This document shows, in pieces, positions 13,711 to 23,300 of a DNA stretch of 33,219 nt. The DNA comes from a virus, in the IMG/VR virus record IMGVR_UViG_3300046012_000230, positions 1 to 33,219 of that record, one strand, 5' to 3'. The stretch's first letter is position 1. Every line of letters starts with the position of its first letter. Made by a program: the position numbers and the translations under genes. A model generated the notes under the pieces. That model worked only from the letters and a program-made list of their open reading frames with translations. It ran no database searches and was not told the DNA's origin.

Positions 13711-14994
13711 TCAGGGGTAGCGCGGCGGCTCGGGCGGCAGCGGCGGCCGGTCGCGCCCGTCCAGCGAGTTGACCATGGACACCGCGAGGGAGCGGGCCAC
13801 GGACTGGAAGCCGGACAGCTGGGCGCGGAGGTTGTGCTGGGAGTCGCGCAGGGCGCGCACCAGCATCTCCGCCTCCGTCATTTCGTACGACTCGCGCTCG
13901 GTGGCCAGCACCGCATCCGCCTTGCGCTGGCCGTCGCTCCGGCCGTCACTGGTCTTGTACGCGAGGTTGTACCGCATGTTGTAGTTGTGCGTCGCCTGGT
14001 GGAGTCGGGCCAGCTGCTGACGAAGGAACAGCTCGGAGTTCTCCAGCTGCTGGAGGATCGCGACGATCTTCAGTTCCACGTCGGCCGGCGTGTATGGGCG
14101 CGTCGGGTCCAGGGGCGCCAGGCTGCTGTTCAGCGGGTCCAGGTGCTCCGCCTTCGTGGGCATGATCGGCGTACCGGAATACGGCACCAGGTCACGCCCG
14201 ATCTCCTCCGTCGGAATTCCCTCATTTGAGGGGATCTCGGGCTCCGCGTTGTGCTCGGGGAACGGGCTCTCCGAGTGCTTCGTGAACTCCACCCCGGCCA
14301 CGGTGACCGTGTCGCCGACGGCGTACTTCGGCGCGTCGTCCACGCCCTCCCACGGCGGCGGCTCCACCGGTGACGGGTCGGAACCCCACGGCGTGGTTTG
14401 GGCTTCGTCGGCCGGCTGGCCGTAGCTCATCCCGCCGGAGATCATGTTCCCGCGTTCGTCCGGTACGGCGTCGGCGGGGATCGGGGCGCTGCCCACGTCT
14501 TCGCTGTCGCCGTCTTCGATCGTCAGCACCTCGGGCTCCGGCTCATCGGCGGGCGGCTCGCCCCAGTCCACGTCCGCGTCCTCGGGCTCATCCGGGCCTG
14601 GGTCGTCGTCGTGCCGGGGCGGCCCCTGGACCTCGGGGTCCGGGTAATCGCCGGGCTCGCGGTCGTCGTCGCCCAGCCCAGCCGTGACGACCCGGGCGGG
14701 ACCTTCCGCTACCGGGTCGCCGTCGTCGCCCCGGGGGTACGACCCGAAGGCACCCTTCACGCGACCGGGTGCGCTGGCCGCGTCCACCTGCTCCTGAGCC
14801 ACCCGCTTCGTGTACTGGCTGTAGGTCTCGCGGTGCTCGGGGTTCGGCCAGCCGAGCACATCCCCGCACGCGCACACGACCCCTTCGGCGGTCGACCAGC
14901 GAGCGTGCCGCGATCCGGACTTGTGCTCCGCGTGCGCGGGCCAAACGCGTTCGATGGTGGTCTGGGCGCTGGTGACCGCTGGTGCCCCGCTCAC
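13711..14994 (-). CDS. Acidic protein of unknown function between ERF and SSB
   Basis: A 427-residue protein in three parts. The N-terminus (about 15-75) contains H...CACGDVLGW...H, a CxCG-H zinc-knuckle pattern frequent in actinophage proteins. A long acidic, Pro-rich, probably disordered region follows (about 75-280, rich in D/E/P). The C-terminal 130 residues are helical with coiled-coil character (LKIVAILQQLENSELFLRQQ, ESYEMTEAEMLVRALRDS). No nuclease or polymerase motif is visible. GTG at 14994 is preferred because it overlaps the ERF stop (GTGA). Its place between recombination genes suggests a DNA-transaction partner; the function is unproven. Confidence 0.7.
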   Translation of the reverse strand: MSGAPAVTSAQTTIERVWPAHAEHKSGSRHARWSTAEGVVCACGDVLGWPNPEHRETYSQYTKRVAQEQVDAASAPGRVKGAFGSYPRGDDGDPVAEGPARVVTAGLGDDDREPGDYPDPEVQGPPRHDDDPGPDEPEDADVDWGEPPADEPEPEVLTIEDGDSEDVGSAPIPADAVPDERGNMISGGMSYGQPADEAQTTPWGSDPSPVEPPPWEGVDDAPKYAVGDTVTVAGVEFTKHSESPFPEHNAEPEIPSNEGIPTEEIGRDLVPYSGTPIMPTKAEHLDPLNSSLAPLDPTRPYTPADVELKIVAILQQLENSELFLRQQLARLHQATHNYNMRYNLAYKTSDGRSDGQRKADAVLATERESYEMTEAEMLVRALRDSQHNLRAQLSGFQSVARSLAVSMVNSLDGRDRPPLPPEPPRYP

Positions 14995-15866
14995 TGCTGG
15001 CCACCGCCCTGCTGCTGAGCCATCCACTGCTGGGCCTGCTCGGGCGTGGGCATGGCCACGTTCGGGTCAAAGCCGAAGCGGGCCAGCTCCGCGCGGATGC
15101 GCTGCTCCAGCGGGACCCCGGCCGCGTCGATGCCCAGGAGACCCCGCTGCTTCGTCATCATGTGGATGTACGCCAGCCGCTCCAGCGTCATGGCGTCGTT
15201 CTGGAACTCGCGCTGGACCCAGGCGACCCACTGGGCGTTCTTCTCCTCGCGGTTGCCGGACTGCTCCGGCGGCGTGACACCGGCGGCGGCCGCCTGCTCA
15301 CGCTGCTGAGCCGCACGCTGGCGGGCCGCCTGGTTCGGGTCGTACCCGCGACCCTGGCCCACCGCCGGGCTGTAGTCGTCGTCACCCGGGCGGGTGGCGT
15401 CGGGGTCCGGGTCGTCGGTGGCGACCATGAACGCCTGGGTGAGCGCCGACTTCATGGCCATGGTCATGGCCTTGGCGCTCGCCTTGTCGCTGGAGTCCTT
15501 GCCCTCGCCGATCGCGGACGCCTCCAGTACGGAGCCGTCCTCCAGGCTGGTGAAGCGGTACCGCACGGTGACGTACACCTGGGTCCACAGGGTGTAGCCG
15601 CTGCCCGAGCTGTAGGGCTTCCGGTCGGGCTCCGCGATCTCGCGGCTGACCACTTCAGACTGGACGAAGATCAGGTGCTCGCGGAAGGCGGCCCCGAGCG
15701 CGGCGGCGGTGTCCTCGAACTTGCGGAAGCTGTAGCTGCCGGACTTGCCGCCGTCGTACTGGCCCGCCTTCGGGACGTACGTCACCTTCTTCATGACGGC
15801 GGCCACGGCGGAGAGGATCGCCGGAGGGCTGGACGTTTCGGGCTGGGCAGGTGCGGTCATGATCAC
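14991..15866 (-). CDS. erf: ERF-family single-strand annealing recombinase
   Basis: ERF proteins anneal complementary ssDNA and circularise or recombine phage genomes. The signature GEGKDSSDKASAKAMTMAMK (about 118-137), continuing SALTQAF and ending in ATDDPDPD, is the ERF core. The upstream strand region YTLWTQVYVTVRYRF also fits. After about residue 165 a Gln/Ala-rich linker leads to a helical C-terminus ending in QQGGGQQ. The start may be GTG at 15866, overlapping the upstream stop (GTGA), or ATG at 15860; both are in frame. It is co-transcribed with SSB two genes downstream. No exonuclease partner is visible in this window. Confidence 0.88.
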   Translation of the reverse strand: MIMTAPAQPETSSPPAILSAVAAVMKKVTYVPKAGQYDGGKSGSYSFRKFEDTAAALGAAFREHLIFVQSEVVSREIAEPDRKPYSSGSGYTLWTQVYVTVRYRFTSLEDGSVLEASAIGEGKDSSDKASAKAMTMAMKSALTQAFMVATDDPDPDATRPGDDDYSPAVGQGRGYDPNQAARQRAAQQREQAAAAGVTPPEQSGNREEKNAQWVAWVQREFQNDAMTLERLAYIHMMTKQRGLLGIDAAGVPLEQRIRAELARFGFDPNVAMPTPEQAQQWMAQQQGGGQQ

Positions 15867-16282
15867 TCGCTCTCTTCGTCGGTGGTGTCGGTGGCGGGCG
15901 GCTCGGGGATCACCAGCGCAGCGAAGCCGATGATCGAGCCGTGCTCCACGTAGTACTCCAGCATCTGCTCCACGGCGGCCGGGACGCTGATCCCGGCGGA
16001 CTCGATGGTGTCCCGGGTCGCGGTGCGCTGGGCTCGGGGCACCCGGAAGCGGATGCGTTCGCGGTCTTCGCCGTACGGACGGGGGCGGATTCGCGCCTTG
16101 CCGCCCTCGATCGGCTTGGCCAGCGCGGCGGCCGCGAAGTAACAGGCGCGCGTCACACTAGCCAACGTCTCGCCCTGGTCCTTGGCGCGGTCCAGGGCGT
16201 CGTTGTAGAGGTCGGTCCGGATCATGATCTCCTCCGGCACCTTCTTCTCTTCCGCCTCTTCGGGGGTCGTCGTGCTCTCCAT
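15863..16282 (-). CDS. Tandem ribbon-helix-helix-like DNA-binding protein, candidate regulator
   Basis: This 139-residue protein seems to hold two ribbon-helix-helix-like units. Unit one (about 18-54): strand EIMIRT, helix YNDALDRAKDQG, helix ETLASVTRACYFAAAAL. Unit two (about 75-115): strand RIRFRVPR, helix TATRDTIESAG, helix SVPAAVEQMLEYYVEHG. Such proteins usually bind inverted repeats as repressors. It is the first gene behind the palindromic-spacer promoter at 16290 and should be translated from a leaderless mRNA: ATG at 16282 lies 7 nt after the -10. That context suggests autoregulation and control of the whole promoter family. This is inference; a MobC-like or unrelated role is possible. 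Confidence 0.68.
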   Translation of the reverse strand: MESTTTPEEAEEKKVPEEIMIRTDLYNDALDRAKDQGETLASVTRACYFAAAALAKPIEGGKARIRPRPYGEDRERIRFRVPRAQRTATRDTIESAGISVPAAVEQMLEYYVEHGSIIGFAALVIPEPPATDTTDEESE

Positions 16283-16289
16283 GTTCGCC

Positions 16290-16320
16290 ATCTTACCCCC
16301 TATAATGGGGGTAAGTGCAA
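16290..16320 (-). promoter_or_regulatory. Palindromic-spacer promoter, leaderless, possibly divergent
   Basis: On the minus strand TTGCAC (16315-16320) and TAAGAT (16290-16295) enclose a palindrome with arms TTACCCCC and GGGGGTAA (16293-16314). The ATG of the ribbon-helix-helix gene lies 7 nt after the -10. On the plus strand the palindrome centre reads TATAAT (16301-16306), a perfect -10, and could start the HNH gene 40 nt downstream, although no good -35 is seen. Confidence 0.68.
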
Positions 16321-16345
16321 TACCCGCCGGCCAAGGAGATCGACC

Positions 16346-16801
16346 ATGGGCAAGAAGCGACCGGACCCGAACTGGCGCCAGCTCCGGGACACCCTCTGGG
16401 TGCGGAGCGACGGGTTTTGCGAGGTGAGCGGGCGGGCGCTCGACTACGAGACGTTCGATGCGCACCACCGCCGCCCGAAGGGGATCGGGGGGACGTACCG
16501 CGAGGACACCGACACCGCCGCCAACCTGCTGGCGCTGGACCCCGAGGTCCACAACGGCGCCCCGTGGTCGGTGCACCAGCTGCCGTCCTGGAGTCGCCCG
16601 CGCGGGTACCTGCTCCGGCAGCATGTGGAGGAGGCGACCCTGGAGCCGCTGCTGTATCGGGGGCGCACCTGGATGATCTTGGACGTGGAGGGTTCCATGG
16701 GTGAGCTGTCGGACCGCTCCCAGCGCTACCTCTGGCGCACGTTGGAAGCGACCCAGGGCGTGGTCCCCGCAACGCGCCCGACGCGCAGCCAGTACCGGTG
16801 A
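16346..16801 (+). CDS. HNH endonuclease
   Basis: This is the only plus-strand gene. The 151-residue protein carries an HNH core: FCEVSG (about 23-28), DAHHRRPKGIGG (about 37-48; the HH pair), TAANLLAL (Asn at about 59) and VHNGAPWSVH (final His). It lacks a second CxxC pair, so zinc binding is uncertain. AAGGAG seven nt before ATG at 16346 fixes the start. Phage HNH proteins may assist terminase cleavage or be homing endonucleases. This one is far from the terminase, reversed relative to all neighbours and between tail and early modules, which favours a mobile or selfish origin, but that is unproven. Confidence 0.88.
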   Translation: MGKKRPDPNWRQLRDTLWVRSDGFCEVSGRALDYETFDAHHRRPKGIGGTYREDTDTAANLLALDPEVHNGAPWSVHQLPSWSRPRGYLLRQHVEEATLEPLLYRGRTWMILDVEGSMGELSDRSQRYLWRTLEATQGVVPATRPTRSQYR

Positions 16802-16807
16802 CGAGCG

Positions 16808-16837
16808 AAGGCCCCCGATCGCTGCACCGGGGGCCTT
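16808..16837. terminator. Bidirectional terminator between HNH and tail operon
   Basis: Perfect 10-bp arms AAGGCCCCCG (16808-16817) and complement (16828-16837) with a 10-nt loop, ending in TT on the plus strand and, by symmetry, on the minus strand. It lies between the convergent HNH and minor tail genes and should stop both. Confidence 0.82.
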
Positions 16838-16894
16838 GCCGGAGGAACACCGCACCTGCCCAGCACGGTTGCCCAGGGGAGGGCTGGCCCCAGA

Positions 16895-19444
16895 TTACGC
16901 CGCGAACGTGCGGATCGTGAGCTTGTCCGTCAGCTTGCCGCCGGAGCATGTCCGCTTGATCCCGACCACCGAGCCGTACGCCTGGGTGGCTCCGGTCATG
17001 CCTGGCTGTCCGCCGGCCGCGTCACGGTGGAGGATGCGGCACACGTCCTGGAGCTGGCGGCGGGGATCCCCCACCACCTCGATCTCCTGGAACTGCACTG
17101 TGGGGGTCTTCGTGTCGGCCAGCAGTGACGCGGACAGGGAACGAAGCCAGAGGATGTCCTGGTGCCATTCGTCGGCCGGGATGTTGTAGACACGCTCCTT
17201 GTACCGCGCGATCGAGGTTGCGTCGCTCACCGACTCGACCACGGTGGGCCGGTCGGCGAGCACGGTTCCGCCGATCTTCATAAAGGCGGTGGAGTCGTCC
17301 ACGGCCGTCTCGGTGGCGGAGGTGAAGCCGCCCCCGATCGCGATCCGGATGTGCCGGTTGTTGATGTCCACGTTGAACCAGCCCGGTAGGCAGTAGACGA
17401 ACATGCCCGTGGCTGGCGGCGGCGGCCCGTTGCTCGGGCGCGTGCCGGGGATGTACAGGCACAGACCGTTGTTGTAGTACGACGGAGTGTAATATTGCAT
17501 GTACTGCTGCCAGTACAGCGTGGGCGGGCTCAAGCCGGGGTCGTACCCCTGCGGGAACGTCAGGGGCGGGATGCTCCCGCAGTAGAACGACTGGACATCG
17601 GACAGGCTGGTGAGGTAGACCGGCGCCTTTCCGGGCTGGGTAAGGAATTGGTCCGGCTTGCTCGCCGCGTAGACCGTGGAGTACGGCACGGCGAGCTTGA
17701 CCGCCGCCGTGTACCCGATCCGGTTGGCTACCGACAAGTAGGCAGCGACCGGCGTCAGGTTCGTGGCGTTGTCGATCGTCACGTCGAAGACGGAGTTCGC
17801 GGCCAGCTGGCGGCCCTTCACGGTGGCGCGGCTGTCGAACGTGGCCACGCCCTGCTCGGTGAAGTAGAAGGCGCCCAGGTCCGCGTTCGTCAGGGCCTTG
17901 ATCACGTCGCCCGCCGCGTCCTGCTCGATGTTCGGGAGCCAGATCATGCGCTGGCCGGCCAGGTCCACTTTCGCCTGCTGCCGGGGGATGGTCGGCGGCG
18001 TGCTCTGTGGCTGGATGTAGTTCGCCAGCGGGGTGTTGTACCCGCTGATCCACTGGACGTACTGGCAGATCCCTTCCACATTCAGCAGGGCGGTGTTCGT
18101 GCACCCCTCGATCCAGGTGTACGTGAGCGTCCCGAGCGCGCCGGCCAGGCCGCCGGTGGTGTGGTTGATGACCTGCGCGCCGTCCAGCCACACCGAGCCG
18201 AACACCTGGGTGCTGGTGAACTGGACCACGCCGGAGTAGTAGTGCCAGCCGGTGGCGCCCAGGCTGATGGTCCACTTCCAGTTCTTCGTGTACCCCTCGT
18301 TGTTGACCTCCATGACCGCGCTGGCCGTCTTGTGCTTGATCGTGACCACCATGTTCGCGGGGTAGCGGTCGGACCCGGAGAAGTTCTGGTGGTACGCGGA
18401 GAGGAAGAACTGGGCAGTGGTCCACGGGTCGCTGGCCGTGGCAGTGTCCACATAGAACCATCCGGAAAAGCCCAGGAGGTTCGAGTTGTTGCCCGCGTAC
18501 TGATCCGCGCCGTACCAGGTTGCCGCCTGGACGTTCGTGTCCACCTCGGTGATTCCGCGCGAGCCGGTGGCGGCGTAGTTGCCCAGGTTGTACTTCCCCT
18601 TGAACGCTGGGCCGTACTTCCCCACGGCCTTGCTCCACAGCTCACCGGTGGACTGACACGCGGGCGTCTGGTTCGGAAGGCTTTGCCTCATGCCGAAGTC
18701 GTAGGTGTTGGTGAAGTTCCACTGGGTGATCTGGTTCCAGGCCCCGACCTCCGGCAGCGCACCGCCGCGCAGCGTCCAGCCCACCATGGCGTTCGGGTGG
18801 AATGGCGGCCCCTCGTAAAAGCCCGAGCGCCGAAGCACGGAGTCGATTAGCCAGCACGCGGAGAAGGTGCCGGACTCCAGTGCCTCACCCGTGTTCGCGG
18901 CGGTGTCGCCGTAGTAGCTCTCCCGCCGGTAGGCATCGGCCGCCCAGCGGTTGATCGTGATCCCGCCCTCCAGCTGGCCGCCGCCGTCGAAGCACACCAT
19001 CGTCACGGTTCCACTGGCGAGATCTGGAATGGCGCTGTCGATCCACCCGGTGATCTGGTCGACCTGCCAGAAGCCCAGCGGGCTTTGGACTGTGGACTGG
19101 AGGACCATCGGGATGTTCAGCGCCCCGCCGGAGCCGTACGTGCCGTACGCGCTGAAGGGGCTGAAGACCTTCCACAGCGGCGTACCGTCGCCGGTCGGCG
19201 TGTTGCCGCTCAGCTTGATGGTGATCTTCGCCGTGGAGAAGCCCTCCGTGGTCTGGAGTTCGTCCGGCACCACGCCGGCCAGCGAGCGCTCCAGGCTCCA
19301 CTCCTCCACATTCGCGGAGAGGTCCGACAGCGGGTCGGCGAAGGTGTTGTTTCGCGCCCAGTCGATCTTGAGCACGGTCCCGTGGTAGCGCTTCTGGCCG
19401 GGCGCGAGCGCGGCGGCCAGGTTGGCGTCTCCTGCCAGCTGCAC
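16895..19444 (-). CDS. Large distal tail / minor tail protein with LamG-like domain
   Basis: The 849-residue protein is the third gene of the tape-measure, distal tail, tail-associated series and should form part of the tail tip. The first 170 residues look like a tail-hub domain (LKIDWARNN, VEEWSLERSLAGVVPDEL, SGWI...). About residues 300-480 have the beta-rich pattern of a concanavalin/LamG fold (GFSGWFYVDTATASDPWTTA, GWHYYSGVVQFTSTQVFG, SVWLDGAQVINHTTGG), which may bind host glycans. The remainder returns to hub-like sequence. ATG at 19444 overlaps the preceding stop region. Host-surface contact is inferred from the lectin-like domain. Confidence 0.8.
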   Translation of the reverse strand: MQLAGDANLAAALAPGQKRYHGTVLKIDWARNNTFADPLSDLSANVEEWSLERSLAGVVPDELQTTEGFSTAKITIKLSGNTPTGDGTPLWKVFSPFSAYGTYGSGGALNIPMVLQSTVQSPLGFWQVDQITGWIDSAIPDLASGTVTMVCFDGGGQLEGGITINRWAADAYRRESYYGDTAANTGEALESGTFSACWLIDSVLRRSGFYEGPPFHPNAMVGWTLRGGALPEVGAWNQITQWNFTNTYDFGMRQSLPNQTPACQSTGELWSKAVGKYGPAFKGKYNLGNYAATGSRGITEVDTNVQAATWYGADQYAGNNSNLLGFSGWFYVDTATASDPWTTAQFFLSAYHQNFSGSDRYPANMVVTIKHKTASAVMEVNNEGYTKNWKWTISLGATGWHYYSGVVQFTSTQVFGSVWLDGAQVINHTTGGLAGALGTLTYTWIEGCTNTALLNVEGICQYVQWISGYNTPLANYIQPQSTPPTIPRQQAKVDLAGQRMIWLPNIEQDAAGDVIKALTNADLGAFYFTEQGVATFDSRATVKGRQLAANSVFDVTIDNATNLTPVAAYLSVANRIGYTAAVKLAVPYSTVYAASKPDQFLTQPGKAPVYLTSLSDVQSFYCGSIPPLTFPQGYDPGLSPPTLYWQQYMQYYTPSYYNNGLCLYIPGTRPSNGPPPPATGMFVYCLPGWFNVDINNRHIRIAIGGGFTSATETAVDDSTAFMKIGGTVLADRPTVVESVSDATSIARYKERVYNIPADEWHQDILWLRSLSASLLADTKTPTVQFQEIEVVGDPRRQLQDVCRILHRDAAGGQPGMTGATQAYGSVVGIKRTCSGGKLTDKLTIRTFAA

Positions 19445-20316
19445 TAGATCTCCCTAAACGTGAAGGACCCGTCTGTGTACGGCCCGACCGCGTGGCGCGT
19501 GCCGCTGGCGGACTCCAGCATCATGACCTTCGGAACCCCGAGCCCGAGCGCCCAGGCGGTCGGTGTGAGCGTGCCGCCTTCGAGCTGCCAGGCGTGCGTC
19601 ACAGTGGTTCCACTGGTCGCTTGCCGGATCTGGACCTGGACGGCCACGATCGTGCCGTTGGTGGGCACCGTGTAGGAGACGTACCGACGCGGCGGCGTGC
19701 CTGCCACGATCACGGTTCCGGTGACCGGCGCCTGGGCTACCAGTGCTGCGTTGTAGGGCACGATCTCCAGCGTCGGCGTGCCGGACTGGACATAGGCCGA
19801 GAAGCACAGCTGTTCGCCCGGCAGCACCGGAATCACGGCTGTGTCGGTCATCAGCCGGTTCGCGTTGTTGGCGAACCAGGACACGGCCTTGGATGGCGCC
19901 GGGGTCAGCTCCTCGCCGGGGATGGAGGCGGGGAGCAACACGTTGGTGGCAGCCACGGAGGTCACGGTGTCCCCGGCGCCCGGCGCGCTCCAGTCGGTCG
20001 AGCCCGGCAGCGCGAAGATCGTGCTGGTGGTCGAGCTGACCCGCGAGCGGAGCAGGTTCTTCTCCGTCGACTCGCGCAGGTACAACGGCCCGGCGATGGC
20101 CTCCGTGTAGAGCATCCGGAACCAGGCGAGCGCACGTGGCGTCAGCCCGTCGGTGTCGATGGTGAATTCGTGACGCCGGGAGAACACGTCTTTCGTCCGG
20201 AGCCCGGACAGCGGAACATGCTCGGAGCCGTACTCCACGTAGTCGTGGGTGTAACCAGCCGTCGGCACGTCCAGCGCCATCAGCCGGCCGATCGGCCCGA
20301 GGTAGATCCGCTCCAT
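19444..20316 (-). CDS. Distal tail (Dit-like) minor tail protein
   Basis: A 290-residue protein directly after the tape measure, the usual place of the distal tail protein that caps the tube and carries the hub. The N-terminal part (MERIYLGPIGRLMALDVP..., about 1-90) has the beta-rich layout of tail hub domains. The C-terminal part (about 95-290) contains a carbohydrate-binding-module-like stretch (FSAYVQSGTPTLEIVPYN, AWQLEGGTLTPTAWALG). The latter pattern is common in actinophage minor tail proteins. Start ATG at 20316 overlaps the tape-measure stop by one base (TAATG), indicating coupled translation. Confidence 0.8.
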   Translation of the reverse strand: MERIYLGPIGRLMALDVPTAGYTHDYVEYGSEHVPLSGLRTKDVFSRRHEFTIDTDGLTPRALAWFRMLYTEAIAGPLYLRESTEKNLLRSRVSSTTSTIFALPGSTDWSAPGAGDTVTSVAATNVLLPASIPGEELTPAPSKAVSWFANNANRLMTDTAVIPVLPGEQLCFSAYVQSGTPTLEIVPYNAALVAQAPVTGTVIVAGTPPRRYVSYTVPTNGTIVAVQVQIRQATSGTTVTHAWQLEGGTLTPTAWALGLGVPKVMMLESASGTRHAVGPYTDGSFTFREI

Positions 20317-23300
20317 TACCGCCTCCGGGCATCCTGCTGGTTGACCGACCTCACGCCGCTGGCTACTTCGTTGGCGGAGACTACGACACGGAGCTGTTCG
20401 AGGGCCGCCGCCAGCTCCTCCGGGAGTGTCTTCCCCTGCGCGGTCAGGTGGTCCACCAGCCCCTGGAGCGCGAGCAGCTGGGCCTCCGCCATGGCCTGCT
20501 GGGTGCTGGAGGTGGACAGGTCCGGCACGGACGGCGAGCCGCCCAGGGACGCGGCGCCGATCGTCGGGGTGATGCCCAGTTCGGCTTGGACGGCGGCCGC
20601 CAGCGCGGCGGCTTCCCCGATCGCGGAGCCGGCCATCCGTCGGATCCCGTCGGCGATCGCCAGCGGGATGGACATGCCGGAGTAGAGCACCCAGCCGCGC
20701 CCGGAGAACGGACCCTCCTTCGCGGGCGAGAACGGGAGCAGCCGCCGCGCCTTCGCGAGCACGTCACCGATGGCGCCCGCGACCGCCCCGGCCGCGTTCT
20801 TGATCCCGTTGATCAAGCCCTGGATGATCCGCTTCCCCGCCTCGAAGAGCATCCCGCCCACGTCGCCCAGGGCCGACCAGATCCGCCCCGGCACGGAGCT
20901 GATGAACGACCAGACACCCTGCGCGGTGGAGGTCAGCCCGTTCAGGAAGTTGTTGAACCCGTTCACCGCCGCGTCGCGCAGCGTCTGGGCCAGCGACGAC
21001 AGCCCGGAGCGGATGCGCCCCGGGATCGAGGTGATGAACGACCACACACCCGCCGCCGTGGAGACCAGCGAGTTGAGGAAAGACTGGATCGCGTTCGTTC
21101 CGGTATCGCGCATGAAGTCGATCACGGCGTGAATTCCGTCGCGAATTCGGCCGGGAATTGACGTGACGAAAGCCCACAGCCCCTCTGCTGTGGTGACGAT
21201 CCCATTTATGAATGCGTTGAACGCGGAGACCGCCGCGTCCCACAACATTTGTCCGAGCGCGGCGATTCCGTAGATGATCTGGAACGGCAGTGCGATGAAC
21301 TCCGCCAGCACCCACTCCACGCCCTGGATGGCGGCGTTCAGCATGGCCTTTCCGGCGTCCAGCAGGGCATTGCCCACGATGCCGGGCAGCGAAGCGAGCC
21401 AGCCGCCCACCTTGCCCGGCAGCCCAGAGAGGAAGTCCACCCCGGCCTGGAACCAGCCGACAATCTTCTCGCCGATTCCACTAAAGAAGCCGCCGATGGA
21501 GTCGCCGATTCCCTGGAAGAAAGAAACGATGTGCTGCCAAATGGAAGACACATTCGTGTCGAAATCGGTAAAGAAATCAACGACCTTTCCGACGACGGTC
21601 GTCACCACGCCCAGGAAGGAAACCAGCGCGGGCACCACCTGGTTGAGCACGGTGGAGGCGAACTCCAGCGACGGCTTCTCGATCAACAGCCACAGGCGGA
21701 TCAGGCCGGGCAGGATCGTGGCGACCAGCTGAACCAGCGGCGGGATCAGCGGGATCACGGCCTTCACGATCTCCAGGAAGGCGGGCGCCAGCTGGACGAT
21801 CGCGCCGACCAACTGGGGGATGATCGGCAGCAGGGAATCGAGCGCCTGGACCAGCGCGCCAGCGAGTTGATCAAGAACCGGAGCGAGCGCGGCGCCCAAG
21901 GACTCGAACGCCTGTGCGATCTTGGGCAGCACCGGGGCGAGCCCGGCGGACAGCCCCTGGATCAGCTTGGTGAGCGGTGGGGCCAGCACGGAGATCGCGG
22001 TACCGAGCACGCCACCGATCAGGCCGGCCACCTGGCCGACCAGCGGGAGGATCGCCTGGAGCGCAGGGGCGAGGGCGACGAACGCCTTTGCCACCCCGTC
22101 GGCGAACGCCTGGAGCCCCGGCATCGCGGCCTGGAGCCCCGCCGCCACGGCGTTGATCACGGTGGCCAAGGGCCCCTGGAGGGTGGCCGCGAGCCGGCCG
22201 AATAGCTCCAGGATCGGGCCCAGCAGCGTGCCGATCGAGCGGAAGACCTGGGCCAGCCCGTCGATCGCGGGCTTCACCAGCCCGAGCGACTGGAGCCGGT
22301 TGAACGCGTCACCGATGGAACCGAGGATGGAGCCCAGCGCGGCCCCGAGTTCGTGGAGCTGTGGCGCCACGGCGGAGGCGAGGTTGAGGAAGCCCTGGAA
22401 GAAGGCATTGATCCCCGGCTGCATCCCCTGGATGAAGCGAGCCGTCTGCTGGAACAGGTCCCGGATCTTGGCCAGGTTTTCGCCCTGGGTGACCATGTTC
22501 ACCAGCTGGGTGACCGTGCCACCCAAGGCCGTGGCCATGCCCTGGATCCCCGGCTGGACGGCAGCAAACAGCGCTGGCAGCTTCGCCACGGCGGGCGCCA
22601 GCGCGGACTCGAAGGACGCGGACACGGCCGTCTTCAGCCGGGTTAGGTCGTCCTCCAGCGGCTTGAACGCCCGCTTGATCCCGTCCATGCCCAGCGCGAT
22701 GGCACCGAGCGCGGCCACGCCCACGGTCGCCAGTGCCGGGAAGGCGATGATCAGCCCGCCGATCACCCCGAGCAAGGGCGCGATGGCAGCCGGGAGCAGT
22801 ACCGCCTTACTCGTGAGCGTGGTGAAGATGCCCTCACCGACGGAGCCGAAGGCGGACAGCTGGCCGGTTTGCGACTTCAGCGCCGCGCCCAGCACGCCGT
22901 CCAGGATGCGGCCCAAGCCGCTGGCGTCGCGCCCGCTGTCGCGCATCTTCGAGCCGGTCCGGGTGCTTTCGTCCCCGGCGTCCTTCGTCCGGCGCCCGAA
23001 GATATTGATCTTCGACACCACGGTGTCGATCACGTTGGACGACCCGAGCACCGAGCGAATCCAGGACCGCTCCTGGGTCTCACCCTCGCGCTGGGCCTTC
23101 GTGAGGTTGCCGTGCGCGCCGGCCAGCTTCTGGGTAGCGACCGTGACCCGGTCGGCCGCCACTGCCTCCTCCGCGCGAGCCCGGGTCAGCGACCGCTCCG
23201 CCGCGCTGATCTCGTTCGCCGACGCCGTGCCGTCGCGCCGGAGTTCGATCAGCCGGGCTTCGGTCTCCTGGGTCCCCCGGTGGGCGGCCTGGAGCTGGTC

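Noticed and set aside
14210-14235. Palindrome CCCTCATTTGAGGG resembling the promoter-spacer family
   Set aside because: It lies inside the acidic protein gene, lacks flanking -35 and -10 hexamers and starts no gene.
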